From positions 1 to 29,044 of the IMG/VR virus record IMGVR_UViG_3300034175_000029: DNA of 29,044 bases. One strand, 5' to 3'. Origin of the DNA: a virus. The notes beneath the pieces were generated by a model. It made no database searches and was not told the origin of the DNA. It saw only the letters and a program-made list of their open reading frames with translations. Shown here piece after piece: positions 20,689-28,703 of the stretch. Every line of letters begins with the position of its first letter. Position 1 is the stretch's first letter. A program made the translations under genes and the position numbers.

Positions 20689-21606
20689 TTAGGGGGCGAG
20701 GCCCTTGGCCAGTCGTTCCTTCCGGCGTTCCGCGGCGTACTCGCGCATGGACAGGTCGTCCAGCGACTTCTTGACGGCGGGAGAGCCAGAGAGGGTCGTG
20801 ACGGGCGCAGGAGCGTTGGTCACGGTTTTGGGTTCGGGCTGACGGGGCGCTTCGGTCGCCGGGGGTGCGCTCAGCTTTGCCTCGATGCGACCAATGGCTC
20901 GGCCGATCTGGTGAGGCGTCATCTGTGCGATGGCGGCAGCTTCGGTCGGGTTCTGGCCCAGGTAGTAGGCGATGGCCGGCGGGTCGTCGGTGTCGAGGAT
21001 GACCTCGGCGACTTGCTGGGTGATCGGCAGTGCGGGGTTTCGTGCCACCGTGTCGTAGTCGGGGAACTTGGCCCGGAAAGCCTGTTCCTTTTCTGCGAGC
21101 TTGCGGCTGCGCTCCTGCTCTGCTTCCTGCCTCTTTTCCTGGGTGCGCTGGTACTGGTACCACTCGCGCTGGAACTTAGCCTGGTCGAAATCGCACGACT
21201 CCAGCGTGGGTTCCTCGTCTCCCGGTTTTGCTGCCTGCGCGGGCGGGGCTGACTCCTTGGGCTGCTGCAGGCGCAATGCCTGCTCTGCCTGTTGGCGCCA
21301 GTGATCCCGCTCGCGTTGGGCATCTTCTGCGGCACGACGGGCGTCGTGCTTTTCCTTCGTCAACTCGTCGATGCGCTGGTGCACGCCGGGCTTCTTGTTT
21401 CTGCCCTGCGCGCCCGTTGCATCTTGGTCCTGGGCCGCCGTATCCCCGGCATCGTTCTGCGTCTCGGCCTCCTGGTGTTCCTCGACCTTCTCTGCAGCCT
21501 TCTGGGCTACCTGATCGATCTTGGTTTCCTGCTTGGCTTCACGCGCGGCAATACCCGCATCGCGGTGGGAGTTGTCCACCGGCTGCGGCTTCTCTACGTC
21601 ACTCAT
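20689..21606 (-). CDS. Scaffolding protein, P22 gp8-like
   Basis: A 305-aa, highly charged, mostly helical protein: an acidic disordered start, a long coiled-coil-like region (ELTKEKHDARRAAEDAQRER and EQERSRKLAEKEQAFRAKFP), then a segment NPTEAAAIAQMTPHQIGRAI, and a basic C-terminal helix-turn-helix (LSMREYAAERRKERLAKGLA). In P22 gp8 (303 aa) the basic C-terminal helix-turn-helix binds the coat protein. Length, position between portal and coat, and the C-terminus all agree. It directs procapsid assembly and leaves before DNA is packed. AAGGCG precedes ATG 21606. Confidence 0.92.
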   Translation of the reverse strand: MSDVEKPQPVDNSHRDAGIAAREAKQETKIDQVAQKAAEKVEEHQEAETQNDAGDTAAQDQDATGAQGRNKKPGVHQRIDELTKEKHDARRAAEDAQRERDHWRQQAEQALRLQQPKESAPPAQAAKPGDEEPTLESCDFDQAKFQREWYQYQRTQEKRQEAEQERSRKLAEKEQAFRAKFPDYDTVARNPALPITQQVAEVILDTDDPPAIAYYLGQNPTEAAAIAQMTPHQIGRAIGRIEAKLSAPPATEAPRQPEPKTVTNAPAPVTTLSGSPAVKKSLDDLSMREYAAERRKERLAKGLAP

Positions 21607-21630
21607 GGTTGGCGCCTTTGGCGATATGCC

Positions 21631-23721
21631 CTATGTGGGCATGCCCGGAAAGCCGTCCGGTGCGGTGCCTTGCGGCGGTTGGCCCATTGCGTCGGGCATA
21701 AAAAAACCGCCTTGCGGCGGCGGTTGGTTCATTGGCGGGCCGGGCGGCCCGATTGCGGGAGGTGCGCCCATTCCGGGCGGGGGCATCTGCTGCGGCATCG
21801 CCGGCGGCCCTGCCAAGCCAAGCGATGCGGCCAGCCCAATGTTCTCCAGTTGCGTCTGCTCGGCCTCGGCGCCGTACTTGGCGGCCATCGCGGCGTCTTT
21901 CTCGGCGCCGGCCACGTCTTTGGGGTTGGGTGGAGGCGGACCCGGCGGCTGTTCGTCCTCCGCTGGTTCCAGCAGGCCCTGATCCACGAGGATCTTTCGC
22001 GCCGCTTTGCGCACGTCCTCCAAGCCCGGCGCGTCGAGGCTCTTGATGAAGCCGTATTTGGCGACCATGCCGATAGGCGACGGGTCATTGGCCAGCTGCA
22101 TCATGGCCTCGGCCGCTTCCATGCGCTGGGTGGTGTAGCTCGGGCCGACCGTGGCGCTGATGTCGTAGCGGCCCTGGTCCATGCTGTTTAGCGTGACGAT
22201 TTCGTTGGTCTGTTCGTCGCGAATGCGCTTGTTGATCCGCACGACCTTTTCGGCCCCGTCCTCGCCGATGATCCGCACCTGGCGCTCGGTGTCGTACACC
22301 GCGGTGATCAGGTCATTCATCACCTCGAAGTCGTATTTCAGCGAGTAGGCAAGGTTGTCGATGTAATCGAAGTTGGCAATGTCACCCTCGCGCTGCCGCG
22401 CAATGATGGCCTTGCCACTGGTCTCGTTCGATCGCGCGCCCAAGCTGGCATCGTAAATACCGGTGGCGGCCTTGATGTCGTCGCCGGAGATAGAGGCGGC
22501 ATTAGCCAGCGCCGCAGGGAACGCTGGCGGCGCCTCGCGACTGGGCTTGCCGTTGTTGGGCTTGTTCGGGTCGCCGTTGTAGAAAAGGACGGGCGGCTTC
22601 TTGGTCCGCATGCTGCTGTACTGAGATTCCAAGCCCTCCACGCTCGCGATGTCAGCCATGAATGGGCTGTACGGCTGATCCGCCAGCACCTCAATGAACG
22701 TGCTGCGCTCGTAGTTGTACATGCGCTGGGGATCCTTGGCGAAGCGCACCGCGCCGAAGAATCGCTCCTTGTCCTTCAGTTGCAGCAGCTCACCCCACAC
22801 CGGTATCAGCGGGATGAAGCGGCCGGCCCACTCGTTTGGGCCCTCCAGTATCTCAGCGCCCGACACGATGCTATGCCAGACCTTCTCGCGGTCGTGCCAG
22901 CGGCGTCGCTGCTCGGTAACGCCACTGGCCCGCAGCTCGTCCTTCACGCTGGCGATTTCATCGGCCTTGTACACCGAGCCGTCGGACATCAGCACGATCT
23001 CGACGCTCTCGGTGGTCTTGTACCAGTATTCCGAGACGGTCACTTCGTGCTCGTCCCACCACAGGTTGTTGGCGTCATTGATCCCGTCCACCGACACCAG
23101 TTTGGCGTCAGGCCAACGCGCGCGGAACGCAGTACGGGCCCAGCGGCTGTCCACAAAAGCATAGCGCGCGTCGCGGCGATCCTTTTTGCGGGCGGCCGGG
23201 TCGAATTTGACCGCATAGGGATTGGCAATCTCCTCGCGCTGGATGACCTGATCGAACCCGCCGTCGTCCTGGTAGCTGGTCGTCAGGCGCCACACGCCAT
23301 AGCCGCCGCCGACCGCGAACTGAAACGCAGTGTCCACGGCGCGCTGCGCGTCCAGCTTGCTGTCGATATTGCGGATCAAGCCCTGCCTAACCTCGGCCAG
23401 CTCCGCGTCACCGTCCTCCTCGGCTCGTACCTTCGCCTGCGGCCGGTTCTGGCGCTGATCGTTGGTGATCTGCTTCATCGCCTGGCGGAGCTTGTTGACG
23501 GTGTACATGGGACGACCCTCGCGGGTCTTGGTCATCCAGTCGTCCCACTGCTTGTCGGGCATGAAGGCGAACTCCATGTCCGCCTCGGCCAGCTCGTACT
23601 CGGCGCGCCAGTAGTCCGAGCACTCGGCGTGCCGCGCCATCATCTCCTTGTGCAGATCATCCTTGGACACGCCCGCCCGCTTTTGGGCGTACTCGGGGCT
23701 GTCGGGCTTGATCTCGGGCAT
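21631..23721 (-). CDS. Portal protein, P22 gp1-like
   Basis: A 696-aa portal matching P22 gp1 (725 aa) in length and motifs: YWRAEYELAEADMEFAFMPD, TVNKLRQAMKQITNDQRQNR, FAVGGGYGVWRLTTSY and a long C-terminal barrel region. The last 60 residues are rich in proline and glycine (GLAGPPAMPQQMPPPGMGAP). It forms the twelve-subunit ring through which DNA enters and leaves, and it docks terminase and the gp4-like adaptor. It starts in a TGATG overlap with terL. Codons 666-674 contain a complete rho-independent terminator in RNA form. Confidence 0.95.
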   Translation of the reverse strand: MPEIKPDSPEYAQKRAGVSKDDLHKEMMARHAECSDYWRAEYELAEADMEFAFMPDKQWDDWMTKTREGRPMYTVNKLRQAMKQITNDQRQNRPQAKVRAEEDGDAELAEVRQGLIRNIDSKLDAQRAVDTAFQFAVGGGYGVWRLTTSYQDDGGFDQVIQREEIANPYAVKFDPAARKKDRRDARYAFVDSRWARTAFRARWPDAKLVSVDGINDANNLWWDEHEVTVSEYWYKTTESVEIVLMSDGSVYKADEIASVKDELRASGVTEQRRRWHDREKVWHSIVSGAEILEGPNEWAGRFIPLIPVWGELLQLKDKERFFGAVRFAKDPQRMYNYERSTFIEVLADQPYSPFMADIASVEGLESQYSSMRTKKPPVLFYNGDPNKPNNGKPSREAPPAFPAALANAASISGDDIKAATGIYDASLGARSNETSGKAIIARQREGDIANFDYIDNLAYSLKYDFEVMNDLITAVYDTERQVRIIGEDGAEKVVRINKRIRDEQTNEIVTLNSMDQGRYDISATVGPSYTTQRMEAAEAMMQLANDPSPIGMVAKYGFIKSLDAPGLEDVRKAARKILVDQGLLEPAEDEQPPGPPPPNPKDVAGAEKDAAMAAKYGAEAEQTQLENIGLAASLGLAGPPAMPQQMPPPGMGAPPAIGPPGPPMNQPPPQGGFFMPDAMGQPPQGTAPDGFPGMPT
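21700..21725 (-). terminator. Intragenic terminator near the 3' end of the portal gene
   Basis: On the - strand AACCGCC (21725-21719) and GGCGGTT (21711-21705) form a 7-bp stem (alternatively a 5-bp CCGCC/GGCGG stem with a GCAA tetraloop), immediately followed by a run of T to 21700. It lies inside the portal reading frame, where the T run encodes Phe-Phe. By structure it should stop unmodified RNA polymerase before the scaffold and coat genes. Confidence 0.65.
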
Positions 23722-25118
23722 CAGTGGAACTCGGAAGTGAAGGTGAGGGATTTGCGCTTGGCTTTGCCCGCCACCTTGGCGTGACGCAGCATCATCATTC
23801 CATAGCGTATGGCGCTGATGAGGTCGTCCATTTCCTTGATCAGCCGGCCGTTCTCGCGGTGGTACAGCCGGATTTCCTCGAACACCTCGACCAAGTGCGT
23901 GGCAACCTTCAGGCGGCCGGTCTGCATGCGCTCAAGCATCTCGGACACGCCAGCCTCGACCCCATTGCCGCCATCAGGGAACATGGCGCGTTCGGGCAGC
24001 ATGTTCAGGCCCTGCGCCTTGTACTGCGCCGCCAGCTGCTCGCCTGAGCCCTTGTCGTGCTGCAGGCCGTCATGCGGCCATGCCACTGGAATCTCGGCGC
24101 CCCATGCGCGGATCGCCGCGGCATGCACCACGACGCCCTCCTGCCGCTTGCGGTAAGCCGCGGTCACATATACGCAGTCAGCGTCCCGATCCCAAGCCAG
24201 CCGAGCCGCCGCGGTGGGATGATCCCACCCGAAGTCGATGCCGATGATCTCCGGCCAGTGCGGCGGGATAGTGTCGGCGATCCACTCGATGTCGGAATCT
24301 GACACTGGGAACGCACGACCACTTCCCAGCGTCGGGATACCTTTGGCGCGGGCCTCCATCTCGTGCGGTGGGTAGCTGGCGATGATCTTGGCGCGGTCCT
24401 CCTCGCTGTAGTGCAGGGCGTCGTCGATCGTCATCGTGACCACGGCGCGATCCTCGCTCGGCTCCATCAAAAAGCGACGCACGACGGTGGACATGCCCAG
24501 CAGCGGGGTGAGCGTCAGCTTGACGTGGCCGCCGGTCGCGTTGGTTCGTGTCAGCGCCTCGAAATAGACATCCTCGGGCGGCTCCTCATCCAGCCATATC
24601 TCATGCACCGTTTCAGCCTGCCACCGCTCGCGGCCCTGGTCATAGGTCTTGAGGTTCACACGGTTGAGCCAGCCGCCGACGTGGCGAACCGTCACCGAAT
24701 CCAGCAGGTCAGGCGTTCCCATAGCCCGTTTCGGCGTCCCCACGATGTCAGCTTGAGGGATGGATCCTGTCCCCCACTCGCCTGGACGGCCGCACAGCAC
24801 GCGCTGGGCGCCGTCACGCAGCAGCTGGCCCGACTTGCTGCCCACGATGCACACGATCGGCTGGTTCCAGCGGTTGCCTACCCACCAGTCGGGATACCGC
24901 CCGGTCAGGTGCATCGCCATTTCGTAGGCTTCGCCGTAGGTTTTGCCTACCTGATTCGCGGCGATCAGCGCAGACTCGCGCGTGGTCAGCGCATGGAACT
25001 CCAGCTGCTTCGGATACGGCTTGTAGTCGGCCAGCCGGTTGGTGCGCTTGCGCCGCTCGCGCTCCTCCAGCAGCGCCAGCAACTCGCGCTTCTCGGGGGG
25101 CGCCATTGCCAAAGTCAT
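23721..25118 (-). CDS. terL: Terminase large subunit
   Basis: A 465-aa packaging motor. The ATPase half has Walker A ANQVGKT at residues 54-60, Walker B IWLDEE at 174-179 and the coupling region LTRTNATGGHVKLTLTPLLG. The nuclease half has the RNase H-like metal residues Asp295 (IGIDFGWDHP), Asp350 (WPHDG) and Asp431-Asp432 (MDDLISAIRYG). The signature HLTGRYPDWW after Walker A is common to podovirus large terminases that cut by headful. It starts at an ATGA overlap. Unlike in P22, it is separated from terS by two genes. All catalytic residues are present. Confidence 0.95.
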   Translation of the reverse strand: MTLAMAPPEKRELLALLEERERRKRTNRLADYKPYPKQLEFHALTTRESALIAANQVGKTYGEAYEMAMHLTGRYPDWWVGNRWNQPIVCIVGSKSGQLLRDGAQRVLCGRPGEWGTGSIPQADIVGTPKRAMGTPDLLDSVTVRHVGGWLNRVNLKTYDQGRERWQAETVHEIWLDEEPPEDVYFEALTRTNATGGHVKLTLTPLLGMSTVVRRFLMEPSEDRAVVTMTIDDALHYSEEDRAKIIASYPPHEMEARAKGIPTLGSGRAFPVSDSDIEWIADTIPPHWPEIIGIDFGWDHPTAAARLAWDRDADCVYVTAAYRKRQEGVVVHAAAIRAWGAEIPVAWPHDGLQHDKGSGEQLAAQYKAQGLNMLPERAMFPDGGNGVEAGVSEMLERMQTGRLKVATHLVEVFEEIRLYHRENGRLIKEMDDLISAIRYGMMMLRHAKVAGKAKRKSLTFTSEFH

Positions 25119-25909
25119 ACCGTGACAGTCAGCTCATACGGCCCGGTCGGACTCGGCGTGACCTCACCCTGAAACCACGGCGAGTCCTGCACAGAAACGA
25201 CGAACAGTTGGTTGTAGACCTCCCCGTTATCGAGCGTGACCTGGCACTTCACCGCAGCCTCATGACCAAAGCCGGCAGTAATCACCACCGAGGATTCGCG
25301 CGTGGCAACCTTGGCGCTTTCCATGAAAACGGTCTGGCCCTGCTGAACGCGCCAAGTCGCCGACACGATGCTGCGGGCTGCCGGGATCGCGCCATTGAAG
25401 TTCGCCACCAGGCATCGCTTCTCGCCACGAACCACGCGGGAGCGGTGAACGCGATCGCGCTGGTAAGCAGAGACGTAGGCACGGGTGACACGCCCAATTT
25501 CATCGCATCCCGGCGATGCGGGCGGTGGCGCCGCGGGAGTTATCGAAAGTGCGAGTTGGTAGTACCCCACCGGGATGTCCCCGCTGGCTGAATTAGTCAG
25601 GATCAGCGCAGTCGCGCCACCCGCCGCAAGGCTGAATGTGGTGGTTCCGCCCAAGGCCAGGCTTACGGAGCCCAGCACAGTCGCGCCGCTCATAATGTTC
25701 AAGAAGCCGGCAACAGGACTCCCAAAAGATGAGTTCGTGAAAGTCGCGACACCGGCAAAAATATCGCCAGAGGCTGGCGCCGAGTTCGGCGTCAATCTGA
25801 AAGATGCCAAGGAGCCGACGAGCGTGTACGTCGTTCCGTTCCAATACGACGGCGGACTCACGCCATTGAAATCGGCCAAGCCCGCAGGGTTCAGCAGCAG
25901 GTTAGCCAC
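25115..25909 (-). CDS. Beta-rich two-domain protein between terS and terL, 264 aa
   Basis: No catalytic motif is visible. Residues 1-125 are beta strands with many Thr, Ser, Gly and Ala (TTYTLVGSLASFRLTPNSAP, VLGSVSLALGGTTTFSLAAG), then a proline linker (PAAPPPASPG). The C-terminal domain (about 135-264) has RDRVHRSRVVRGEKRCLVAN, ATWRVQQGQTVFMESAK and ECQ-like strands ending GPYELTVTV, which suggests an immunoglobulin-like or jelly-roll fold. It may be a capsid decoration protein or fibre, since late genes of this kind often are. It overlaps the GT9-like gene by eight bases and terL by four, so all are co-expressed. The family is not recognised with confidence. Confidence 0.65.
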   Translation of the reverse strand: MANLLLNPAGLADFNGVSPPSYWNGTTYTLVGSLASFRLTPNSAPASGDIFAGVATFTNSSFGSPVAGFLNIMSGATVLGSVSLALGGTTTFSLAAGGATALILTNSASGDIPVGYYQLALSITPAAPPPASPGCDEIGRVTRAYVSAYQRDRVHRSRVVRGEKRCLVANFNGAIPAARSIVSATWRVQQGQTVFMESAKVATRESSVVITAGFGHEAAVKCQVTLDNGEVYNQLFVVSVQDSPWFQGEVTPSPTGPYELTVTV

Positions 25910-26492
25910 GCAGCGCCTCCATAACGTGATTCACCGAAATATCGCCCATTGAGTCGCGCACGATGCAGTGGTCGCGATTCCAGAATGGCGCGTAGGTGTT
26001 GAAGTGAGTCTCGCCCATGCCGTGCAGCACGATCACCTTCGGCACGGCAAGCGCGTCGGCCATGTGCGCCGTGCCGGTGTCCGGGCAGATGACGGTATGC
26101 GCACGATTGAGCAGCGCCATCCACGCCTCCCGCCCGAGTGAAGCGCCCACCCGAACGGCATGGGGCAGCTCCAGCTCCATCTGAAGTGCCTCCCACTTGT
26201 CCCATTGCTTTTCCGGAGCAGCCACGTCAGGCGCGATCACCGTCAGCGTGCGATCGACTTCTGGAAGCAACCGATGCCGCACCGGCTCGCGGTCGGCAAG
26301 CTCAAGCCAGGCCCCGGTCACATGCTGGTCAGGGCGGTGCTGGGCGTGCAGCCCGTTACCCGAATCAAGCCAGTCCACTGGCAAGCCAGGCACACGATGC
26401 TGCGGGCGCGCCACAACGCTGTCGCCTGCGCGCATGGCCGGCATCGCCATCAGCACGTCGCCAAGGTGCAGCGTCGCCAGGTTGAATATCAC
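25902..26492 (-). CDS. GT9-like (heptosyltransferase-family) glycosyltransferase, short form
   Basis: The start is GTG 26492, overlapping the terS stop (GTGA). The 196-aa product has the two hallmarks of glycosyltransferase family 9 (the LPS heptosyltransferases WaaC/WaaF): an N-terminal HLGDVLMAMPAMRAG at residues 9-23 and a C-terminal VICPDTGTAHMADALAVPKV at 134-152 with Asp138-Thr-Gly and His143, followed by IVLHGMG. In full-length enzymes (about 320-350 aa) this region binds the nucleotide sugar. Here the middle is shortened by over 100 residues, so it may be a minimal enzyme or a sugar-binding derivative. It lies between terS and the beta-rich protein. A role in modifying the virion or the host surface is inference. 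Confidence 0.75.
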   Translation of the reverse strand: MIFNLATLHLGDVLMAMPAMRAGDSVVARPQHRVPGLPVDWLDSGNGLHAQHRPDQHVTGAWLELADREPVRHRLLPEVDRTLTVIAPDVAAPEKQWDKWEALQMELELPHAVRVGASLGREAWMALLNRAHTVICPDTGTAHMADALAVPKVIVLHGMGETHFNTYAPFWNRDHCIVRDSMGDISVNHVMEALRG

Positions 26493-26959
26493 GGCCCAGC
26501 AATCCCCAGCTGCTCCAGCTTCGCCGCCAGCTTGGTCTCCAGCTCCTCGTCCGTCAGGCCGCGCAATGGCGCTTCCGGGTCGCCGGCTAGGACTTGGCGC
26601 TCGCCGTACTTCTTGGGCTTGAGCTTGGAGGCAACCCACTTCCGGGCATCGACACGCAGACGGTTCCGTGCGACGGCCGTGGCGTCGAACACCACCCGCA
26701 CGTCCTCATCGTCCACTTTCACAGTCGTCGCCTCTTCATCGGAAATGGCCACGATCTCGTCGGCGTAGGTGTCGGCCTGCTCCTCGCGTGCGCGGGCGTA
26801 TTGCTCCGAGAAGCTGGCATCTAGTGACAGCCACCGGAACACAGTCGAAAGCGCTGGCATCTCCTCATCACGGCAGATGGCCCGCAGGGATTCCCCATTG
26901 GCGATGCGCTCACAGATGAGGTCGCCCACTGCTTCGGTGTAGCTGCTTGGGCGTCCCAT
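26489..26959 (-). CDS. terS: Terminase small subunit
   Basis: A 156-aa protein with an N-terminal helix-turn-helix (YTEAVGDLICERIANGESLR, then AICRDEEMPALSTVFRWL, residues 7-44), a helical linker (FSEQYARAREEQADTYADEI) and a segment RNRLRVDARKWVASKLKPKK typical of this terminase group. The C-terminal helix (DEELETKLAAKLEQL) could be the contact to the large subunit. It recognises the pac site and starts headful packaging. It begins with a TGATG overlap after Rz1, and lysis genes immediately before terS match the P22 order. Confidence 0.88.
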   Translation of the reverse strand: MGRPSSYTEAVGDLICERIANGESLRAICRDEEMPALSTVFRWLSLDASFSEQYARAREEQADTYADEIVAISDEEATTVKVDDEDVRVVFDATAVARNRLRVDARKWVASKLKPKKYGERQVLAGDPEAPLRGLTDEELETKLAAKLEQLGIAGP

Positions 26960-27258
26960 CAGTCCGCTCTACTGTCCAGCACGGGCGTGCCCTGGATCTG
27001 CTCGATCGTCTCCAGCTGGCCGTAGCAGATCTCCAGCGCTTTCTTGCGATCCCGAGCCACCTGCGGCGCCTGGCGCAATGGGCCTTCAGCGATCAGTGCG
27101 CGCTTCGTGTACTTCGGATCGATCGGCACGTAGACCTTGGTCGGCACGCTGATCACGCGCTCGATAGTCTCAGGCCCAGGCTTGCGCACGTTGCCGGGGC
27201 AGGCCGTCAAGCACAGCAGCAGTGCCGCCAGGATCAGTAGTCGCGCAGGGTGGGACAT
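26959..27258 (-). CDS. Rz1: Outer-membrane spanin subunit (o-spanin)
   Basis: A 99-aa lipoprotein. The signal peptide MSHPARLLILAALLLCLTAC ends in a lipobox LTAC with Cys20 as the acylated residue. The mature part is polar, with VPTKVYVPIDPKYTKR and a helix DRKKALEICYGQLETIEQI. It overlaps the 3' end of Rz by 25 bases in another frame, a usual layout. With Rz it spans the periplasm and fuses inner and outer membranes at the last step of lysis. At 99 aa it is longer than lambda Rz1 (60 aa). Confidence 0.85.
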   Translation of the reverse strand: MSHPARLLILAALLLCLTACPGNVRKPGPETIERVISVPTKVYVPIDPKYTKRALIAEGPLRQAPQVARDRKKALEICYGQLETIEQIQGTPVLDSRAD

Positions 27259-27728
27259 GCCGCCTCCATTGCCTCGAGGGCCGCGCTGCAGGTCGCAGGC
27301 TTCCGGTTGAATTCGCGCCGGAACGCCTCGGCCGACACTTCCGCCGCGAGTGCCTTGCGCTCGTTCTCGGCGGCCAGCGCCACGTTCTGCAGCTGCAGCT
27401 CGCGGAGCTTCGCAGCCTCCGCGTTGAGGGTCCGCTCAATGTCACCCAGGGCCTGATTCTTCTGGGCGATGGTCAGGTCGCGGGCGCCGATGGTCTCGGT
27501 GAGGTCGCCCTTCGCCTCATCGCATGCCGCAGTGACCAGCACAATCTGCTGCTCGGCCTCATAGGCACGCATCGCTGCAATGGCGGTGATGAAGGCCAGC
27601 ACGGCGCACGCGAACTTGATCTTGTTGCCGGGCTTCCTGAGCCAGACGAAGAAGTCACGCAGCGCGCCAACAACGAACGTCACCGCAGCGACGATGGCGC
27701 CCCACACGATTTGCAGTATCTCCCTCAT
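27234..27728 (-). CDS. Rz: Inner-membrane spanin subunit (i-spanin)
   Basis: A 164-aa protein with two hydrophobic segments near the N-terminus: residues 4-30 (ILQIVWGAIVAAVTFVVGAL) and 38-54 (KFACAVLAFITAIAAM), joined by the basic RKPGNKIK. Residues 58-140 form a long periplasmic coiled coil (DLTETIGARDLTIAQKNQAL, EAAKLRELQLQNVALAAENE), ending in PATCSAALEAMEAACPTLRD. Most i-spanins have one N-terminal segment, so the extra one is unusual. It starts with an ATGA overlap after the holin-like gene and overlaps Rz1 at its end. Confidence 0.82.
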   Translation of the reverse strand: MREILQIVWGAIVAAVTFVVGALRDFFVWLRKPGNKIKFACAVLAFITAIAAMRAYEAEQQIVLVTAACDEAKGDLTETIGARDLTIAQKNQALGDIERTLNAEAAKLRELQLQNVALAAENERKALAAEVSAEAFRREFNRKPATCSAALEAMEAACPTLRDY

Positions 27729-28183
27729 TGGGCTTTGCCTCCGATGGCGCCGGTCACGCGTTCGACCAGGCGCACGTAGTTCGGGAGCAGCTTGCGGACC
27801 AGCACGCCGGAGATCCCCGCCAGCGGCAGCTGCGGCGCGCCAGCCATGGATTCAAACCAGAGCGGGGCCAGCGTGATCAGCCAGGCGGCGACGAAGGCAT
27901 AGGCGAGCAGCACGCCGCCCAGCGCCAGGACCCGGATGGTCATCTGCCGCACCCGTGCGAACCGCCCGACCAGGTTCGTGTCGGGCGTGATGCGGTCGGT
28001 GTCTTTCTCCGGCAGCAGCAGCACGCCGATCAGCGTGCCGACGATGGCGACCAGCAGCACCGACTCCGGGACGCCGAGGACCAGGCGCTCGGTGCGCTCG
28101 ATGGCTTCCACGGCGGCCGGGACTGCGGCGGAGGCGGTGATCACCCCGATACCCAGCTTGGTGATGCTCACGGGATCGCTCAT
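27725..28183 (-). CDS. Holin-like membrane protein, 152 aa
   Basis: Start ATG 28183 overlaps the endolysin stop (ATGA); longer readings would overlap the endolysin in another frame. Hydrophobic segments lie at residues 41-57 (SVLLVAIVGTLIGVLLL) and 83-108 (IRVLALGGVLLAYAFVAAWL), with weaker ones at 9-28 and 118-133. A charged loop (EKDTDRITPDTN) separates the first two. The position between endolysin and spanins and the membrane topology support a holin, which opens the inner membrane at a set time. I do not assign a class. No dual-start motif is evident. Confidence 0.7.
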   Translation of the reverse strand: MSDPVSITKLGIGVITASAAVPAAVEAIERTERLVLGVPESVLLVAIVGTLIGVLLLPEKDTDRITPDTNLVGRFARVRQMTIRVLALGGVLLAYAFVAAWLITLAPLWFESMAGAPQLPLAGISGVLVRKLLPNYVRLVERVTGAIGGKAQ

Positions 28184-28611
28184 CTGGCGTCGAGCCCCCG
28201 TGCTGTGCACCAGGCCTGGACCTCGAAGCTCGGACATGCCTTGGCGACCTTCGGGTAATCCCGGTGGCCGCGGATCGTGGCCTTGGGCCACTTCGCGCGC
28301 AGTCCCCGAAGCAGCAGCTCCAGCGCGTCGGCCTGCTCGGCGTTGAGCGTGTTGGCCGCTGCGGTGTTCTGGGCGTTCATGCCGCCGATGTAGCAGACGC
28401 CGATGGTGCGGGCGTTGTGGCCTGAGACGTGGGCGCCGGCGCTGGCCAGGTCCCGGCCCGGCTCGATGCTTCCGTCCAGCGGGATCACGAAGTGGTAGCC
28501 GATGCCGTCCCAGCCCTTCTCCCTGTGCCAGCGATCAATGTCGGCAGCACGGAACGGCTTGCCGGCTGGCGTGGCGCTGCAGTGGACAACAATGCCGTCA
28601 ATCTGCCGCAT
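28180..28611 (-). CDS. Endolysin: N-acetylmuramoyl-L-alanine amidase (Amidase_2)
   Basis: I start at ATG 28611 with AGAGG five bases upstream; longer readings are arginine/proline-rich and cross the leader. The 143-aa product is an Amidase_2/PGRP-type zinc amidase like T7 lysozyme: zinc ligands His10 (IVVHCSATP), His116 (GHRDYPK) and Cys126 (KACPSF), with Tyr39 (GIGYHFVI) and Lys124 as the expected catalytic residues. It cuts the amide bond between MurNAc and the peptide stem. No signal peptide is present, so it needs the holin to reach the wall. It is the first gene of the late operon. Confidence 0.95.
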   Translation of the reverse strand: MRQIDGIVVHCSATPAGKPFRAADIDRWHREKGWDGIGYHFVIPLDGSIEPGRDLASAGAHVSGHNARTIGVCYIGGMNAQNTAAANTLNAEQADALELLLRGLRAKWPKATIRGHRDYPKVAKACPSFEVQAWCTARGLDAR

Positions 28612-28638
28612 GGGTGCCTCTGTGGGTTGGCAATGGGT

Positions 28639-28696
28639 GCCCGTCCCCCGCGGCCAGCTGCGCGCGAGAGTTGGTCTGGGATCAGGGGAGACGGGC
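28639..28696 (-). other. Long hairpin in the leader before the endolysin gene
   Basis: GCCCGTC (28639-28645) pairs with GACGGGC (28690-28696), extended by CCCC (28646-28649) against GGGG (28685-28688) past one unpaired A. The stem lies between the leader terminator and the endolysin ribosome binding site (28616-28620). It may protect or shape the 5' end of late mRNA. Its function is not known. Confidence 0.45.
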
Positions 28697-28703
28697 AGAA
28701 ACG

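Noticed and set aside
22780-23784. Long + strand frame opposite the portal and terL ends
   Set aside because: Shadow of the portal gene; no start signal and no domain.
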